A stretch of DNA of 64,000 nucleotides from Diphasiastrum complanatum (lineage: Eukaryota > Streptophyta > Lycopodiopsida > Lycopodiales > Lycopodiaceae), in assembly GCA_029204225.1 (NCBI GenBank), contig CM055095.1, positions 40,664,141 through 40,728,140 of the forward strand, in the 5' to 3' direction. The notes beneath the pieces were generated by a model that was not told the DNA's origin, made no database searches, and was given only the letters and a program-made list of their open reading frames with translations. Made by a program: the position numbers and the translations under genes. Positions 23,075 through 35,387 of the stretch are shown here, in pieces; within the stretch, counting starts at the first letter, position 1; the number at the start of each line of letters is the position of its first letter.

Positions 23075-25043
23075 TAGGCCAAGGGGCAGATGAAGGACCC
23101 TCCCTAACTGAAGGATATTCGGAAGCTACAGAAGACCAATAATCTTCTGATTCCGAAAGCTCACATACAGAGATCCATCAGACAGGTTACAAGAAGTCTA
23201 TCTGCAGATGTGAGATGGACTGTAACGGCAATTGAGACGCTGCACACTGCATATGAGGATTTCCAAGTGAAATTTTTTTCAGATACTATTGTTGCAGCTG
23301 TCCATGCCAAGAGGGTGACCATCATGCCCAAGGATTTCAACATTGTGTTCAGGCTATTGGACACATATGATAAATTTGCAGAGTACTTTAGACCAGCTCT
23401 TTCGTCTCCTCCAAAACAAGATGCGGAAAAAAGAAAACGAAAGCAATCTCAACCATCCCGGCTTGTTTTTCGAGTACAGAGCGGGAGTGTTTCAAAGAAG
23501 AGGAGGTCTCGTGACCCTCTTGATAAAGCGAGGGATTTTTCAAAGCCATCTCCTCTACATGTGATTCTAACTGCTGCACAGTCTCCTTCTTCTCCTCCTA
23601 GAACTCCATCTCCGTCTTCTCCTACTAAATCTTCCTCTCCTAATAAATCTCCTCCTCCTTCAAAATCTCAGTCTCCTCCTACCCTCACAAATATTAGTTC
23701 CCCACCTCCTATTCTAGAAAATGATTTAGATGATTTTGTAAATGTAAAGGTAGAATCAATTTTAAATGACAATTCTTTTACTGGTTTATCTATATTACTT
23801 CCTCCACCCCCTACACTTGCCTTTGTAAATACTCCTCAATATGCACAATATGACCGATATCTTAAATCTTTAGGTCCTCTATACAGTTTTAACATGCCGA
23901 AAACTAATGCTGATCTTCCTCTTTCTAAATTAGATACAGGTGAATTAGAAAGTAGGATAAAATGCTAGGGAACAATGTAGGAGGGGGTCAATTCAGTACT
24001 GGATGGAGTTTTTCCAAACCCCACTGTCTATAGATGTAGCATTGTTTCTATTTCAATTCATGGCTGTATTTGATTTCCCTTATTTCAAAAGTCTGCATGA
24101 TGATATGCTCCAATACGTTAGACTGGGGACTCCAATTCTCATGCTCCCATACATAACAAAGTAAGTAAATTTCTATCAGATTTCATTAAGTTGAATTTTT
24201 TATATGAATTTTGATCACATTCATTTTCATAAATTTATTGTTTTTTGCAGTGATCATTGGAGCTTATATGTGTTGTGCTTATATGTCAATGATGAGGGAG
24301 TGTGTAATCCAGTTTGTTTAAAAATGAACTCTATTACACACACACACACACAAAATTGCAAGGAGCCATATCCAGAAAATACTGGAACTCTTTCCAGTAC
24401 CACATGCAAAAGCATATACGAAACTGAAATTTGTTGATGCAAAGGTAAAAAAATTTCAATATCAGTCCGACGTGCCCTTGTAGTTATTGCTTGGTTTTTT
24501 TATATATTGTGCACGCGCTGATCTGATATTCAAACAATATTTTTTGGATATCGGTTAAACACGCACTTGTTTCCGTTGTAGATTTTATTATAACCTCTTG
24601 CGCGTTGATCCAATATTACATAGTGTTAAAATTTGGTTACTAACTTTCGTTTATATTGGATACCGCAGTCCTCCCAGCAGGTTGATTCTGTCAGCTGTGG
24701 TTGGTATACGATATGCAATGCCAAACACTTTTTCAATTGGCTTGCACTACAAGATGGACTTCCCAATCTAGAAGTAGTAATCTTAGATTAATAACATTTA
24801 ATTATGTTTTTATTTTTTTTCATAATCACATTCCTATAACTAATCTTTGATTAATAACATTTAACTGTGTTTTTGTTTTTTTAGTTTAAATGCCCAAAAG
24901 TCTCCCCAATGGAGATAATGCACTTCAGGCAGGAGACCATAAGGCTTGTGATCGAAAATTCAAATCCACTTGCAATGGCAGCGTATTCTCCACCCACGCT
25001 ATTTCCAACTGGAGAAATGGATGTAGAGATCATAGAAAGTTGA
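23075..25043 (+). pseudogene. Decayed gene: histone H3-like fold joined to a Ulp1/C48 cysteine protease
   Basis: Exon 1 (to 24160) first encodes an H3-like histone fold from 23108: DIRKLQKTNNLLIPK aligns with H3 EIRKYQKSTELLIRK, then QRSIRQV, the alpha-2 helix AIETLHTAYEDFQV, and HAKRVTIMPKD at 23303-23335, identical to H3. Next come a basic KRKRKQ/KKRRSR segment and a Ser/Pro-rich linker (23570-23720). After a one-base frameshift near 23960 a C48 protease follows; exon 2 (24251-24444) has the catalytic His in NDHWSLYVL, exon 3 (24669-24773) has QQVDSVSCGWY with the catalytic Gln and Cys, and exon 4 (24885-25043) ends it. All three introns are GT-AG. Stops at 23075 and 23105 and a (CA)n expansion in exon 2 break the frame. 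Upstream, PRPPPPPPRPRGR (about 23047-23090, another frame) may be the old N-terminal tail. Confidence 0.7.
24459..24617. repeat. Same 20-bp motif, four alternating copies inside the protease intron
   Basis: Forward at 24459, reverse at 24511, forward at 24547, reverse at 24600. Neighbouring copies could pair into stem-loops. They lie wholly within the intron between exons 2 and 3 of the H3-like/protease gene, linking this repeat to the gene on both its sides. Confidence 0.65.
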
Positions 25044-25491
25044 TATTGATAAAAAGTAGGTCTCCCTTGATGTGGATGAGACACACGTACAATTTTTTTT
25101 TTTTTATATTTACATTTTTTTGTGGTTGTTCTTACGTGTTTGTTTTCCTGTTATTAATTCAGGTTATTATTCATTCATCTTCAATTTTTATGATTTTCCT
25201 ACATGCTCGTTTTTCATAGCCTTGGTCTGCCTTGTCTTTACCATGGTTTTTTTTTGATAAGTTCAGAAAAAATGATCTGATCGAGCCTTTGCCACAGCCA
25301 ATCCAAACATGTGACATAAGTTCACTTAGATTTTTTGCGACAAAGCTTTGATCAGATCATCTTCTGAACATATCCAAATATGCCAAGACAAGGACAATAC
25401 AGACCAAGGCAAACCAAAAATACAACCGATATATCTGAGACTTCAACAAGGGCAACCATCGATTCAATATATGATTGTAGTGGTCACTGGA

Positions 25492-25618
25492 GTTCAAGTG
25501 ACCGAAGATCTCCCCAATGGAAATAATGCATTTCCTGCAAGAGACAATAAATCTTGTTATCAAAAACTCGTATTATCCAGTTGCAATTACATTGTGTTCT
25601 GCACCATGGAAATGGAGA
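25492..25618 (+). pseudogene. Second copy of the last exon of the H3-like/protease gene
   Basis: KISPMEIMHFLQETINLVIKNS aligns with exon 4 (KVSPMEIMHFRQETIRLVIENS), with TGC changed to TGA at the position of the Cys near the exon start. No catalytic exon is found upstream of it, so it is an orphan duplicate of the 3' end. Confidence 0.7.
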
Positions 25619-25869
25619 TCATAGAAATGAAAGAGCCTCATAGAAAAAATGATTCATATATTTTCAAAAATGATGTATACAAAAAATTGTATTAGATAAT
25701 ACAAAATTCCATTATTCATAATCTATGGATCTTCAATTTTGATGGATGTTCCAATGTCTTTGCATTTTATATGCTCTTCCTGCTTTACTCTTACATGCAC
25801 AAGAGAAATTGTTTTAGTTAATATATTTTTTGAAATTGATTCACTTAGAAATAGAAAAAAAAAAAAATT

Positions 25870-26160
25870 TCATATGGCATAACGTACCTTTACACCATTC
25901 AATCGAAATTGATAGTACTGAGATACATCAAATTGCAACATGTCTAGTTTTGATTGAATGTGATTGAGACACCAATCTTTCTCAACCACAACCATGGCAA
26001 GAATGTTGTCATTTCTTTTCACTGTTATCTGAAGTTGCTCTTGAGGGTTTATACCAAAATCTTGATCAAGTGGCTTCCAAATATTTTTGCATTTAATCCA
26101 TCTTCTATAATACAGCAGCAAAGTGACCATTTGTTTTTCGATGTGATATCTAAATTTCAT
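25870..26160 (-). CDS. Unrecognised 96-codon ORF facing the H3-like/protease gene
   Basis: The frame encodes LQITVKRNDNILAMVVVEKDW, then CLNHIQSKLDML and YYQFRLNGVKV. The order of two strands, a helix and a strand with a turn before the last strand is reminiscent of a ubiquitin-like beta-grasp, but no Gly-Gly end is seen and I do not recognise the family. It converges on the H3-like/protease gene. Further exons may lie upstream at 26200-26340. A chance open frame cannot be excluded. Confidence 0.3.
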   Translation of the reverse strand: MKFRYHIEKQMVTLLLYYRRWIKCKNIWKPLDQDFGINPQEQLQITVKRNDNILAMVVVEKDWCLNHIQSKLDMLQFDVSQYYQFRLNGVKVRYAI

Positions 26161-26812
26161 TGATGAGTAACATACTCTGCGGTCAACTTGCTGATTTTGT
26201 TTTGTATCTCATCCATCATCCAGCAACTCGACAATTATTTCAGCACTGAAGTCCTTACAAATAAACATTGTTTTCGTTCTCCGAACATTGCATTTGAAAA
26301 AAAAATCAACAAAAATAGTAAAAGGTAGATACCAACTTAATCTATCATTCTTTGATCCAGTGCTACATTTTAGCTAGGATCCTACAAGAAGATTTTGTAA
26401 ATGCCTTGAGTAGGTGTTTTACTCGAAGAATAAGAGGATTTCTTATCCATGGATTCATGCATGAATGAAAGACTAATTAGATGTCCCCTTCAATTATTGA
26501 TGCACTTTTGAAATTGAGATTTTTAGTCTTTTTCTCATGCATGAATGTTGATGAAGCATATGTTCGTCAAACATATGCTTGAGTTCTAGACTATGCACCA
26601 TTCCATTGATAGTATACTTACTAAATCAAAATAGAGTTTCAATGGCTTGGCTTTCAACAAACGCGGTTCATCAAAAAGTTTGCTATACGTCACGGGATAG
26701 GAGCTATTCATACAATTGTTGTATGATTGTCTAATATTTAATAAAAAATCTCTCATGTATCTCCAAACGATTGTTTAGATTGATGCATTGAAAAGTTATT
26801 CGAAGCTTTTGA

Positions 26813-26947
<135 letters not shown>

Positions 26948-27438
26948 AATCTTTCTCTCATTTATGAATCTTGACGAACAGTGTTCGTCAAAACTGGTGA
27001 TTAATTTATTGTTCTTTTACTAAACCATTTAAAGTATATTTGGTAAATCATAAAGGAGTTTCCTTATCTTGAATTTTGACAAACATCGTTTGTCACGAAC
27101 CATGCTTGAACTAAAAATCCCTTCAAACAGCCTCGTAAACACCTACGGCAGGTGTAACTAAAAAGGGTAGGATTTGTTAAGAATAGCCTCTCATATGTAC
27201 CCAGGCCAGTTGTGTTATTCAGATTGGAGTTTCGCTTGTCTTGATTTTGAACAAACACGATTCATCAAGAACCATGCTTAAACTCAAGACCTCATGATGC
27301 AGCCTTTTAAAGTCAATACTTATATCAAGTGTACCCACAATTGTTGTCAAATATGCTAAGAAAGTCTCTCATATATCTCCAAGCCAAATGATAAACTCAA
27401 AATCATAGTAAAAACATTCTTAGATTTTGACATTGTGA

Positions 27439-27633
<195 letters not shown>

Positions 27634-28350
27634 TTTCTCTCATCCATGAATCTTGACAAACAGTGTTTGCCAAGTCCTGTGCTTAAGCTTTATACTAACC
27701 CATTGAAATAAAATTCCTAAGCCATAAAAGAGTTTTGTCGTCTTTAATTTTGACAAACGTTGTTCGTCAAGAATTATATTTTAACTCAAAAGTGTACAAT
27801 TTGCTAAGGAAAGGCTCTCATATATGTCCAAGCCAATTGTGTAGTTTTAACTTTCCGAGAAAACGTTTTTAGCTTCCGATAAACTAAGAGAAATATTTGG
27901 TCTATCTCTAATTCATAAATGTTGACAAACAATGTTCGTCAAGACCTATGCTTCAGTTGTAGATGTTCTAGTAGCCAATTAGAAGTGTATTTGCTAGATT
28001 GCAAAGCAGTTTATCATCATTACATCAAACTAAAATTTGTTGTCAAGAAAATTTGCTGAAAATGGTTTTTAGTATTTCTTTCATTTATATTTTGACGAAC
28101 AGTGTTCGTCAAGATCTGTGCGTAGGCTTCAGGAAATTTGAAAATACACCTGAAGGAGTTTTCTTGTCACAAGTTTGGCAACAATGTTCATCAATAACTA
28201 TGCCAATATACACCTACTCTACCTATGTGAAGTCTATGGAAAGAGTTTGTGAAAAAAAAAAACTTATATCTGCGCAAATCAAGTGTTTAATCCAATTGGT
28301 AAGACAAATATCTTACATTGTAAACTCTTGAAACGATGTTTTTCAAGATC

Positions 28351-28800
28351 TGATCGTGACATATACGAAGTTTGTGAGAGTGTATTTATTAGCATATTTA
28401 GTAGCGTGTTAAAAATGTCATGTTCATCATATCTATTAACCATAAATAGGAATACGACAAAAGTTTCTCTATTACAGCTAAATAGTTTCATTTCTATACA
28501 TAATCTATATAGCAGACTATTACATGGAATAAAAAAATTCCTATAGAACATTCTTTCTATAATTGAATTACAATGGTATTAAAAAATTTATACAAAAATA
28601 GAGCATTATTTTCTTAGAAATTTTAAATATTTGACCAGAATTTGTGTAGTAGGCCATAGATTTCAACAAGCTAATTTTGAAAAGATAAATGAATATGATC
28701 AAGACCAGTAGATGCTGAAAAATTAGTAGAGGAAAGACCAACACCACAAACTAATCTGATTTTCACCTAACAATGATTCATCGAAATGCGTTCCGAACAA
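28351..28800. other. Non-coding spacer of the inverted repeat
   Basis: AT-rich; overlapping short frames on both strands at 28279-28551 cancel each other and show no motif. Nothing supportable. Confidence 0.4.
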
Positions 28801-28806
28801 AGCAAC

Positions 28807-29965
<1,159 letters not shown>

Positions 29966-30620
29966 GCTATCTTATTCAATCTTGGATTAACAGATATCAA
30001 AAGGACATTGATTGGGTCTGATTTGGTACTGTACGGAAGCAGGTGCTCAGACACGTGTGAGGAACATCCAATTCAGTTTGGAAGTTCTCTCTCATGCTTG
30101 ATCCATTTATCTTGCTTGATAGCTTGTTTTGAAGCTATTTTTGTCTAGTTTTTTATGCAATTAGTTTCATTCCATTTGGTTGAGCCAACCAGAAGTTATA
30201 AGCTTTTGAAGAGGGTTAGGTAGGGCACCTGGACCTGGGTGGACACATTTGGTTTGGTCAAGAGATTGCTTGGTTGATCCAAAATTACAGTTCTATGCTT
30301 GCCAATCTCATCTATATGTGATCTAGGCATTGTTTTGAGATCTTAGCCATTTTGTTTCATGCAATATCATTGTATTTGAGTCAAATTTGGTTTCTTAGAG
30401 TACTTCACATGTGCTAAGAGTGTTTGATCCTAACTTTTCCTATACTCCATCATTTGATGTGAAATAGATCTTGTTTTAGAGAGATTTGAGTAGCTAGTGA
30501 GAATCAATTCACAAATAGTTGCAAGATCTTTCATAGGAGGAGATAATACTCTCTTATTGGATCCTATTGAGAGTGTGTAGCAACATTTATTGTTCATCAT
30601 TTGAGTTTTCTTCACTTCAA

Positions 30621-31757
30621 ATGTCTTCAATGGGTTCATCCTTGTTGGAATCAAGTGAAAGATTGACCACTTCAAACTATTGAATTTGGAAAATGAGGAT
30701 GGAGTCCATCTTGATCCTTCAAGACGTAATGGACATAGTTCTTGGCCTTGAAGAAGAACCACAAGTTCTTCAAGAGGTTCAAAAATACAAAAAGAGAGTT
30801 AGGATGGCTCTCCACTACATTAAGATGAATGTCTCAAATGAGATATTGAGGGAGATAGGTACTTGTACAACAACCAAAGAAGCTTGGGATTGTCTCAAGA
30901 CTATCTATGAGGCTAAGAATACCTCTAGGCTTCTCACTCTTAGGAATCAAATCTTTCAAAGTACTCAAAAGAGTGATGAGAGTGCATCTAGTTATGTTTT
31001 GAGAGTAAAAGATATTCATAGAGAACTTGCTTGTATTGGTGATTCCATCAATCAAAATGAGCTAGTTCAAGTCATTCTCAATGGCTTGAGAAGTGAATTT
31101 GATAACCTTGTCCAATCCTATGCCATTAAGGAGGAGCTACCAAGTTTGGAGGCTCTCCAAAGTGTACTAATTTCGGAAGAATCAAGACAAGAGTACAAGC
31201 TCTTGAGGATGGACAAGCTTTCTCTCACTCATAATGATGGCAAAGCTCTCTTTGCCAAGGATAAGCACAAAGGGAGGAGCAAGAACCAACATCAACAATC
31301 CTCAAGCAAGGACAAAGTCAAATCCAAAGACAAAGATGAGGAGGAAGATGATTCCTCTAATGCTTCATCATCCAAGCACAAGAAGAAGAAGATCAAGTGC
31401 TTTTATTGTGGCAAGAAAGGCCATCATGCCACCAATTGCTTCAAGAAGAAGAATCAACTCAAGCAAGCCAACATTACCAATGAGAAGGAAGACACTATTG
31501 CTAGTGATGGAGAGGGATCTCTTATGGTCTCTAGTTTCTCATCTACTCCTTTCAACAAGGACGGTCTATGGTATATTGATAGTGGAGCCTCTTCACATAT
31601 GTGTAGCTCCAAGGACTCTTTCTCTTCTATTGCACCTTATGATGGAGTCAAGAAATCAATATACACTGCAAATGATTTTGAATGTCCTATTGAAGGCATA
31701 GGGAACATTCCCTTGAAGCTTGCATCCTCTAAAGTTCTTGAAGCTTGCATCCTCTAA
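30621..31757 (+). pseudogene. Copia A gag-protease ORF with one nonsense codon
   Basis: The start codon at 30621 is in frame with the long frame from 30684; codon 21 is TGA (30681-30683) where the sister at 18.1 kb has CGA. The gag domain includes TTKEAWDCLKTIYEAKNTSRLL and LVQVILNGL, a Lys-rich segment, the zinc knuckle CFYCGKKGHHATNC near 31400-31440, and the protease active site WYIDSGASSHMCSS near 31570-31605. The frame ends at 31757 because 25 bp (CTTGAAGCTTGCATCCTCTA with AAGTT) are duplicated in tandem at 31711-31760. Confidence 0.85.
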
Positions 31758-32919
31758 AGTTCTTTCTCTCTCTAAAGTTCTTTATGTACCTAAGCTTACC
31801 AAGAATCTTATTAGTGTTGGCCAATTGCTTGATAATGGCCTTGATGTAAAATTCAATGTTGATACTTGCACTATCAAGAAGAATGATGAGATACTTGCAT
31901 TAGGATCTAGATTTGGTGGCATCTATAAACTAGATCCAAATGAGTATGTGAATGCTTGTAATGTTGCTCTTGTGAACAATCTCTCTATGGAGGAATTATG
32001 GCATAGGAGGTTGGGACATCCCAACTACAAATCCATGCTCTCTATGATCAAAGAAGCCAAAGCTATTGGCTTGCCAAAGTCACTCTCCAAGAAGATCAAG
32101 CCTTGTGAGGCTTGTGCTATTGCTAAATCTCACAAAAAGCCATTTACAAGATCTTCTATCAAAAGCAAGCATCCTTTGGAGTTAATCCACTCGGATGTGC
32201 ATTTCTCATCAACTACAAGCAAGGGAGGAGCCACTTGTTTTGTTACTTTCATTGATGATTACACAAGATTCACTTGGATATATCTTCTTGCTTCTAAATC
32301 TATGGTGTTTGATCATTTCCTTATTTTCAAAGCTTATGTAGAGAAGCAATTCTCATTCAAGATTAAAGCTCTTAGAAGTGATGGAGGTGGTGAATATATC
32401 TCCAATAAATCTCAAGATTTTTGTGAGCTTGAAGGCATTAAAAGAGAGTTTTCTTGTGCCTACTCTCCATCTCAAAATGGAGTGGCCGAGAGAAAGAATA
32501 GATCTCTATGTGAATGTGCAAAATCTATGAAAATTGAGGCATCTTTGCCCAAAGATTTTTGGGGAGAAGCCATTAATTGTGCAAATTATCTTTGCAATAG
32601 GCTCCCACATATAGCTCTTGGAGGAAAGTCACCATATGAAATCTTATTTTTAAGAAAGCCTAAGGTTGATCACCTTAGAGTTTTTGGATGCTTATGCTTT
32701 GTCCATATTCCCTTGGAAACAAGGAAGAAGGAAGATCCTAGTGCATGCAAAGGGATCATGGTTGGATACTCATCCACCAAGAAGGCCTATAGAGTCTTTA
32801 TACTCTCTACTTCTCAAGTTATTGAAAGTAGAGATGTTGTCTTTCATGAAGATCAACACTCATCTTTTGAAGAGGCTGAGATCAAGAAATCTATGGATGC
32901 ATCATCAATTATATCTTGA
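31720..32919 (+). pseudogene. Copia A integrase ORF
   Basis: A 399-codon frame. It opens with the protease-to-integrase joint (VLYVPKLTKNLISVGQLL), then the zinc-binding domain (LWHRRLGHPNYKSM ... CEACAIAK) and the catalytic core: HSDVHFSS with the first Asp, FIDDYTRFTW with the second, GGGEYISN with the Glu, then SPSQNGVAERKNRSLCE, WGEAINCANYLCNRLP and the C-terminal GYSSTKKAYRVF and SRDVVFHEDQH. All DDE and HHCC residues appear present. A frame change near 32900 separates it from the reverse transcriptase. Integrase inserts the cDNA into the host chromosome. Confidence 0.9.
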
Positions 32920-34027
32920 AGACAATCATGATGTAATGGGGTCGAGATTTGAAGAAGACTCTCCTCGAATTTTCTCACCAAGAAGATCCATGAGAGATAG
33001 ATCCGAGCCTAAGAGGCTCTCATATGTTGACAAAGGCAAACAAGTGGATCTTGATTCCACTAATTATGTTTTTTATGTCTCTCATGAAGAGCCAAAGAAT
33101 GTACAAGAGGCGCTCAATACCAAGGAGTGGTATGATGCCATGAAGCAAGAGTATGATGCATTGATCACCAACAATACTTGGGAGCTTGTGGATCCTCCAT
33201 CCAACAAGCATGTGATTGGTTGCAAGTGGGTATTTCGGATCAAGTTCAATCATGATGGCACCATCAACAAGCATAAAGCAAGATTATGTGCCAAAGGATT
33301 TGCTCAAATCCATGGTCTTGATTATGAGGAGACCTTTGCACCCGTTGCAAAGATGGTGACAATAAGAATTCTTATTTCTCTTGCTTGTTTTTTCAAGTGG
33401 AAGGTGTTCCAAATAGATGTATCCAATGCTTTTCTAAATGGTTATCTTGAGGAGGAGATCTATATGGAACAACCTCAAGGATTCATCAAGGATGAGTCCA
33501 AAGTGTGCTTGCTCTTCAAAAGTCTTTATGGACTCAAGCAAGCACCAAGATCATGGTATTCAAGACTTAATTCTTTTCTTATCTCACTAGGATTTACTCT
33601 TAGTGACTATGATCCTTCCATGTATCTAAAGTTTGTTGATAGCAATATTGTCATTCTTCTAATTTATGTTGATGACATTATTCTTTGTGGAAGTTGTATC
33701 AAGCTAGTTGATGAAACCAAGCTAGCACTTGGATGTGAGTTTAAAATGCAAGATCTAGGAGAGATGCATTACATCCTAGGCCTAGAAATTGATTTTTATG
33801 AAAATCATGTCTTTATATGCCAATCTAGATATGCTCACTCTATGTTGAAAAAATTCCATATGGAAAATTCTAAGAGCATAGATACTCCAATGGAGCAAAT
33901 TGTAAAAGATCCTAATAAAGGTGATGAAAGATCCTTTGAGGACATCACACTTTTTAGGAGTCTTGTAGGCTCCTTGATTTGGCTTACCATTACTAGGCCC
34001 GATCTAAGTTTTGTGTGCACAAATTGA
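32900..34027 (+). pseudogene. Copia A reverse transcriptase ORF
   Basis: The believable part of the frame starts around 32910; earlier codons are a shadow of integrase. Boxes in order: EWYDAMKQEYDALITNNTWELV, GCKWVFRIKFNHDG, KARLCAKGFAQ, FQIDVSNAFLNG, YLEEEIYMEQPQGF, SLYGLKQAPRSWY, the catalytic LIYVDDIILCG near 33665, GEMHYILGLEI, TPMEQIVKDPNKGDERSFEDI and GSLIWLTITRPDLSF. It copies element RNA into DNA. A frameshift at about 34020 breaks the link to RNase H. Confidence 0.9.
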
Positions 34028-34641
34028 GTCAATTTATGCAAGATCCTAAGATCCATCATTGGAAGATGGCCAAGAGGATTCTAAGATATGTATCTTCATC
34101 TTGTGATTATGGTCTACTCTATAAAAGTGAAGATCTATCCATTATTGGCTACTCGGATTCGGACTTTGCAAGTGACAAGATGGATCGAAAGTCTATTAGT
34201 GCATACACTATCTTTCTTGGAGGCAATCTAATATCTTGGCTTTCCAAAAAGCAAGATACTATATCTCTCTCTTCATGTGAGGCCAAGTACAAAGCACTCA
34301 CTACAACTACCAAAGAAGTGCTTTGGATCAAGAGGTTATTAATGGAGCTAAAGTGCATCAAGGAGGATGATCTACCAATGATCAAGTGTGATAACATCTA
34401 GGCCCAAGCTCTTGCCAATAATCTCATATTTCATGCAAGAAGCAAGCACATAGAAGTGGCACACCATTTTGTGAGAGAAAAGCTTATTGGAGGAGAAATC
34501 TATTTGGAGCATGTCAACTTGTCCTCTTGTATTGCCGATCTACTCACCAAGCCTTTGAGCAAACGTGCTTTCATCAAGCATAGATCTGATCTTGGAGTTA
34601 TATCAAGCTCAATGCTCAAATCTTCATCGATAATTTTTTAG
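34015..34641 (+). pseudogene. Copia A RNase H
   Basis: The frame includes AKRILRYVSSSCDYGLLY, GYSDSDFASDKMDRKSISAY, SSCEAKYKAL and, after an amber stop at about 34399, HARSKHIEVAHHFVREKL and IADLLTKPLS. It aligns with 6455-6994. The metal-binding Asp/Glu residues look present, unlike the copy at 6.5 kb. It ends at 34641, about 85 bp before the LTR. Confidence 0.85.
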
Positions 34642-34725
34642 CATTGTCTATGAAGAATTGAAAAAGATTATCTATGTTAGATATAGGGGTCTTATGTTTT
34701 TTACATCAAGCATCTAGGTGTAGGA

Positions 34726-35387
34726 TGTTGATAGGAATAAATTTGGCATAGATGGCAAATTATGCATTTCCACTTGTAATGCCACTATTGAGCCAAAATA
34801 GAGTAAGAGGCTAAACATGTGCCAATTAGAGTGTAGACAAGTGTAAAGCTTTTGTTTGATGAATTCCAAGAGGTCCAATAGGATTTAGAGGTGGAACCTT
34901 GTGAGGTCCAATAGAAAATTGAGGTGTGCTTGAATATAGTCCAATAGAATTAAGAGGTGCATGGATCAATGGTCCAATAGGATCAAGAGGTGACAAAGTA
35001 TGGTCCAATCATAGTTAAGCATAGTGGTAGCTCGTGGATCTACTAGTATCATTGTACTCCTCATTTTGGATCTAATTGATTTGGTGATTTCATGGATTTT
35101 GTGAGTTATTGAATTTCTAGCTTTCTCTCTCTACCCGAGCGCTCATGATGTTTTTTCTCTCTCTACCCGAGGAGAGCAGCTTGTTTTTACTTAGATTATT
35201 TTTTTTTAATACTTCCCACACGTGTGAGTGAGAGTTGGAAGTGATTGAATGCATGTAGTAGTGTGTTTTTGCCATAGAATCAAAGATAGATCTTGAATCT
35301 CAATCTAGTCTTGATCTTGGTGCATCTACACACCTTAGGAGATCACAAGTACATGTAGTGGACAATCCACACGTGTGAAATTCAACA
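34726..35387 (+). repeat. 3' LTR of copia A (662 bp)
   Basis: The ends form a 6-bp inverted repeat (TGTTGA ... TCAACA). It is matched over its whole length by the inverted copy at 4628-5287. It carries an internal series of AGTCCAATAGAATT / GGTCCAATAGGATC phrases (about 34875-35010). CACACGTGTG (a G-box-like palindrome) occurs twice near its end. Confidence 0.85.

Larger units (their letters stand above)
29990..35387 (+). mobile_element. Copia family A element, 5' LTR missing
   Basis: From left to right: truncated leader (29990-30620), gag with CCHC knuckle, protease, integrase, reverse transcriptase, RNase H (30621-34641), 3' internal tail and a complete 3' LTR (34726-35387). The leader begins without LTR or primer site and touches the inverted repeat at 29965-29990. 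The LTR ends in TCAACA at 35387 and abuts a minus-strand copia B pol, so the element appears to have inserted there. It is the best-preserved mobile element of the window but cannot move by itself: no 5' LTR and at least five reading-frame breaks. Confidence 0.85.

Noticed and set aside
23108-23370. Centromeric H3 (CENH3) gene
   Set aside because: The H3-like core lacks the longer CENH3 loop 1, diverges after the MPKD box and continues into a basic linker and a protease.
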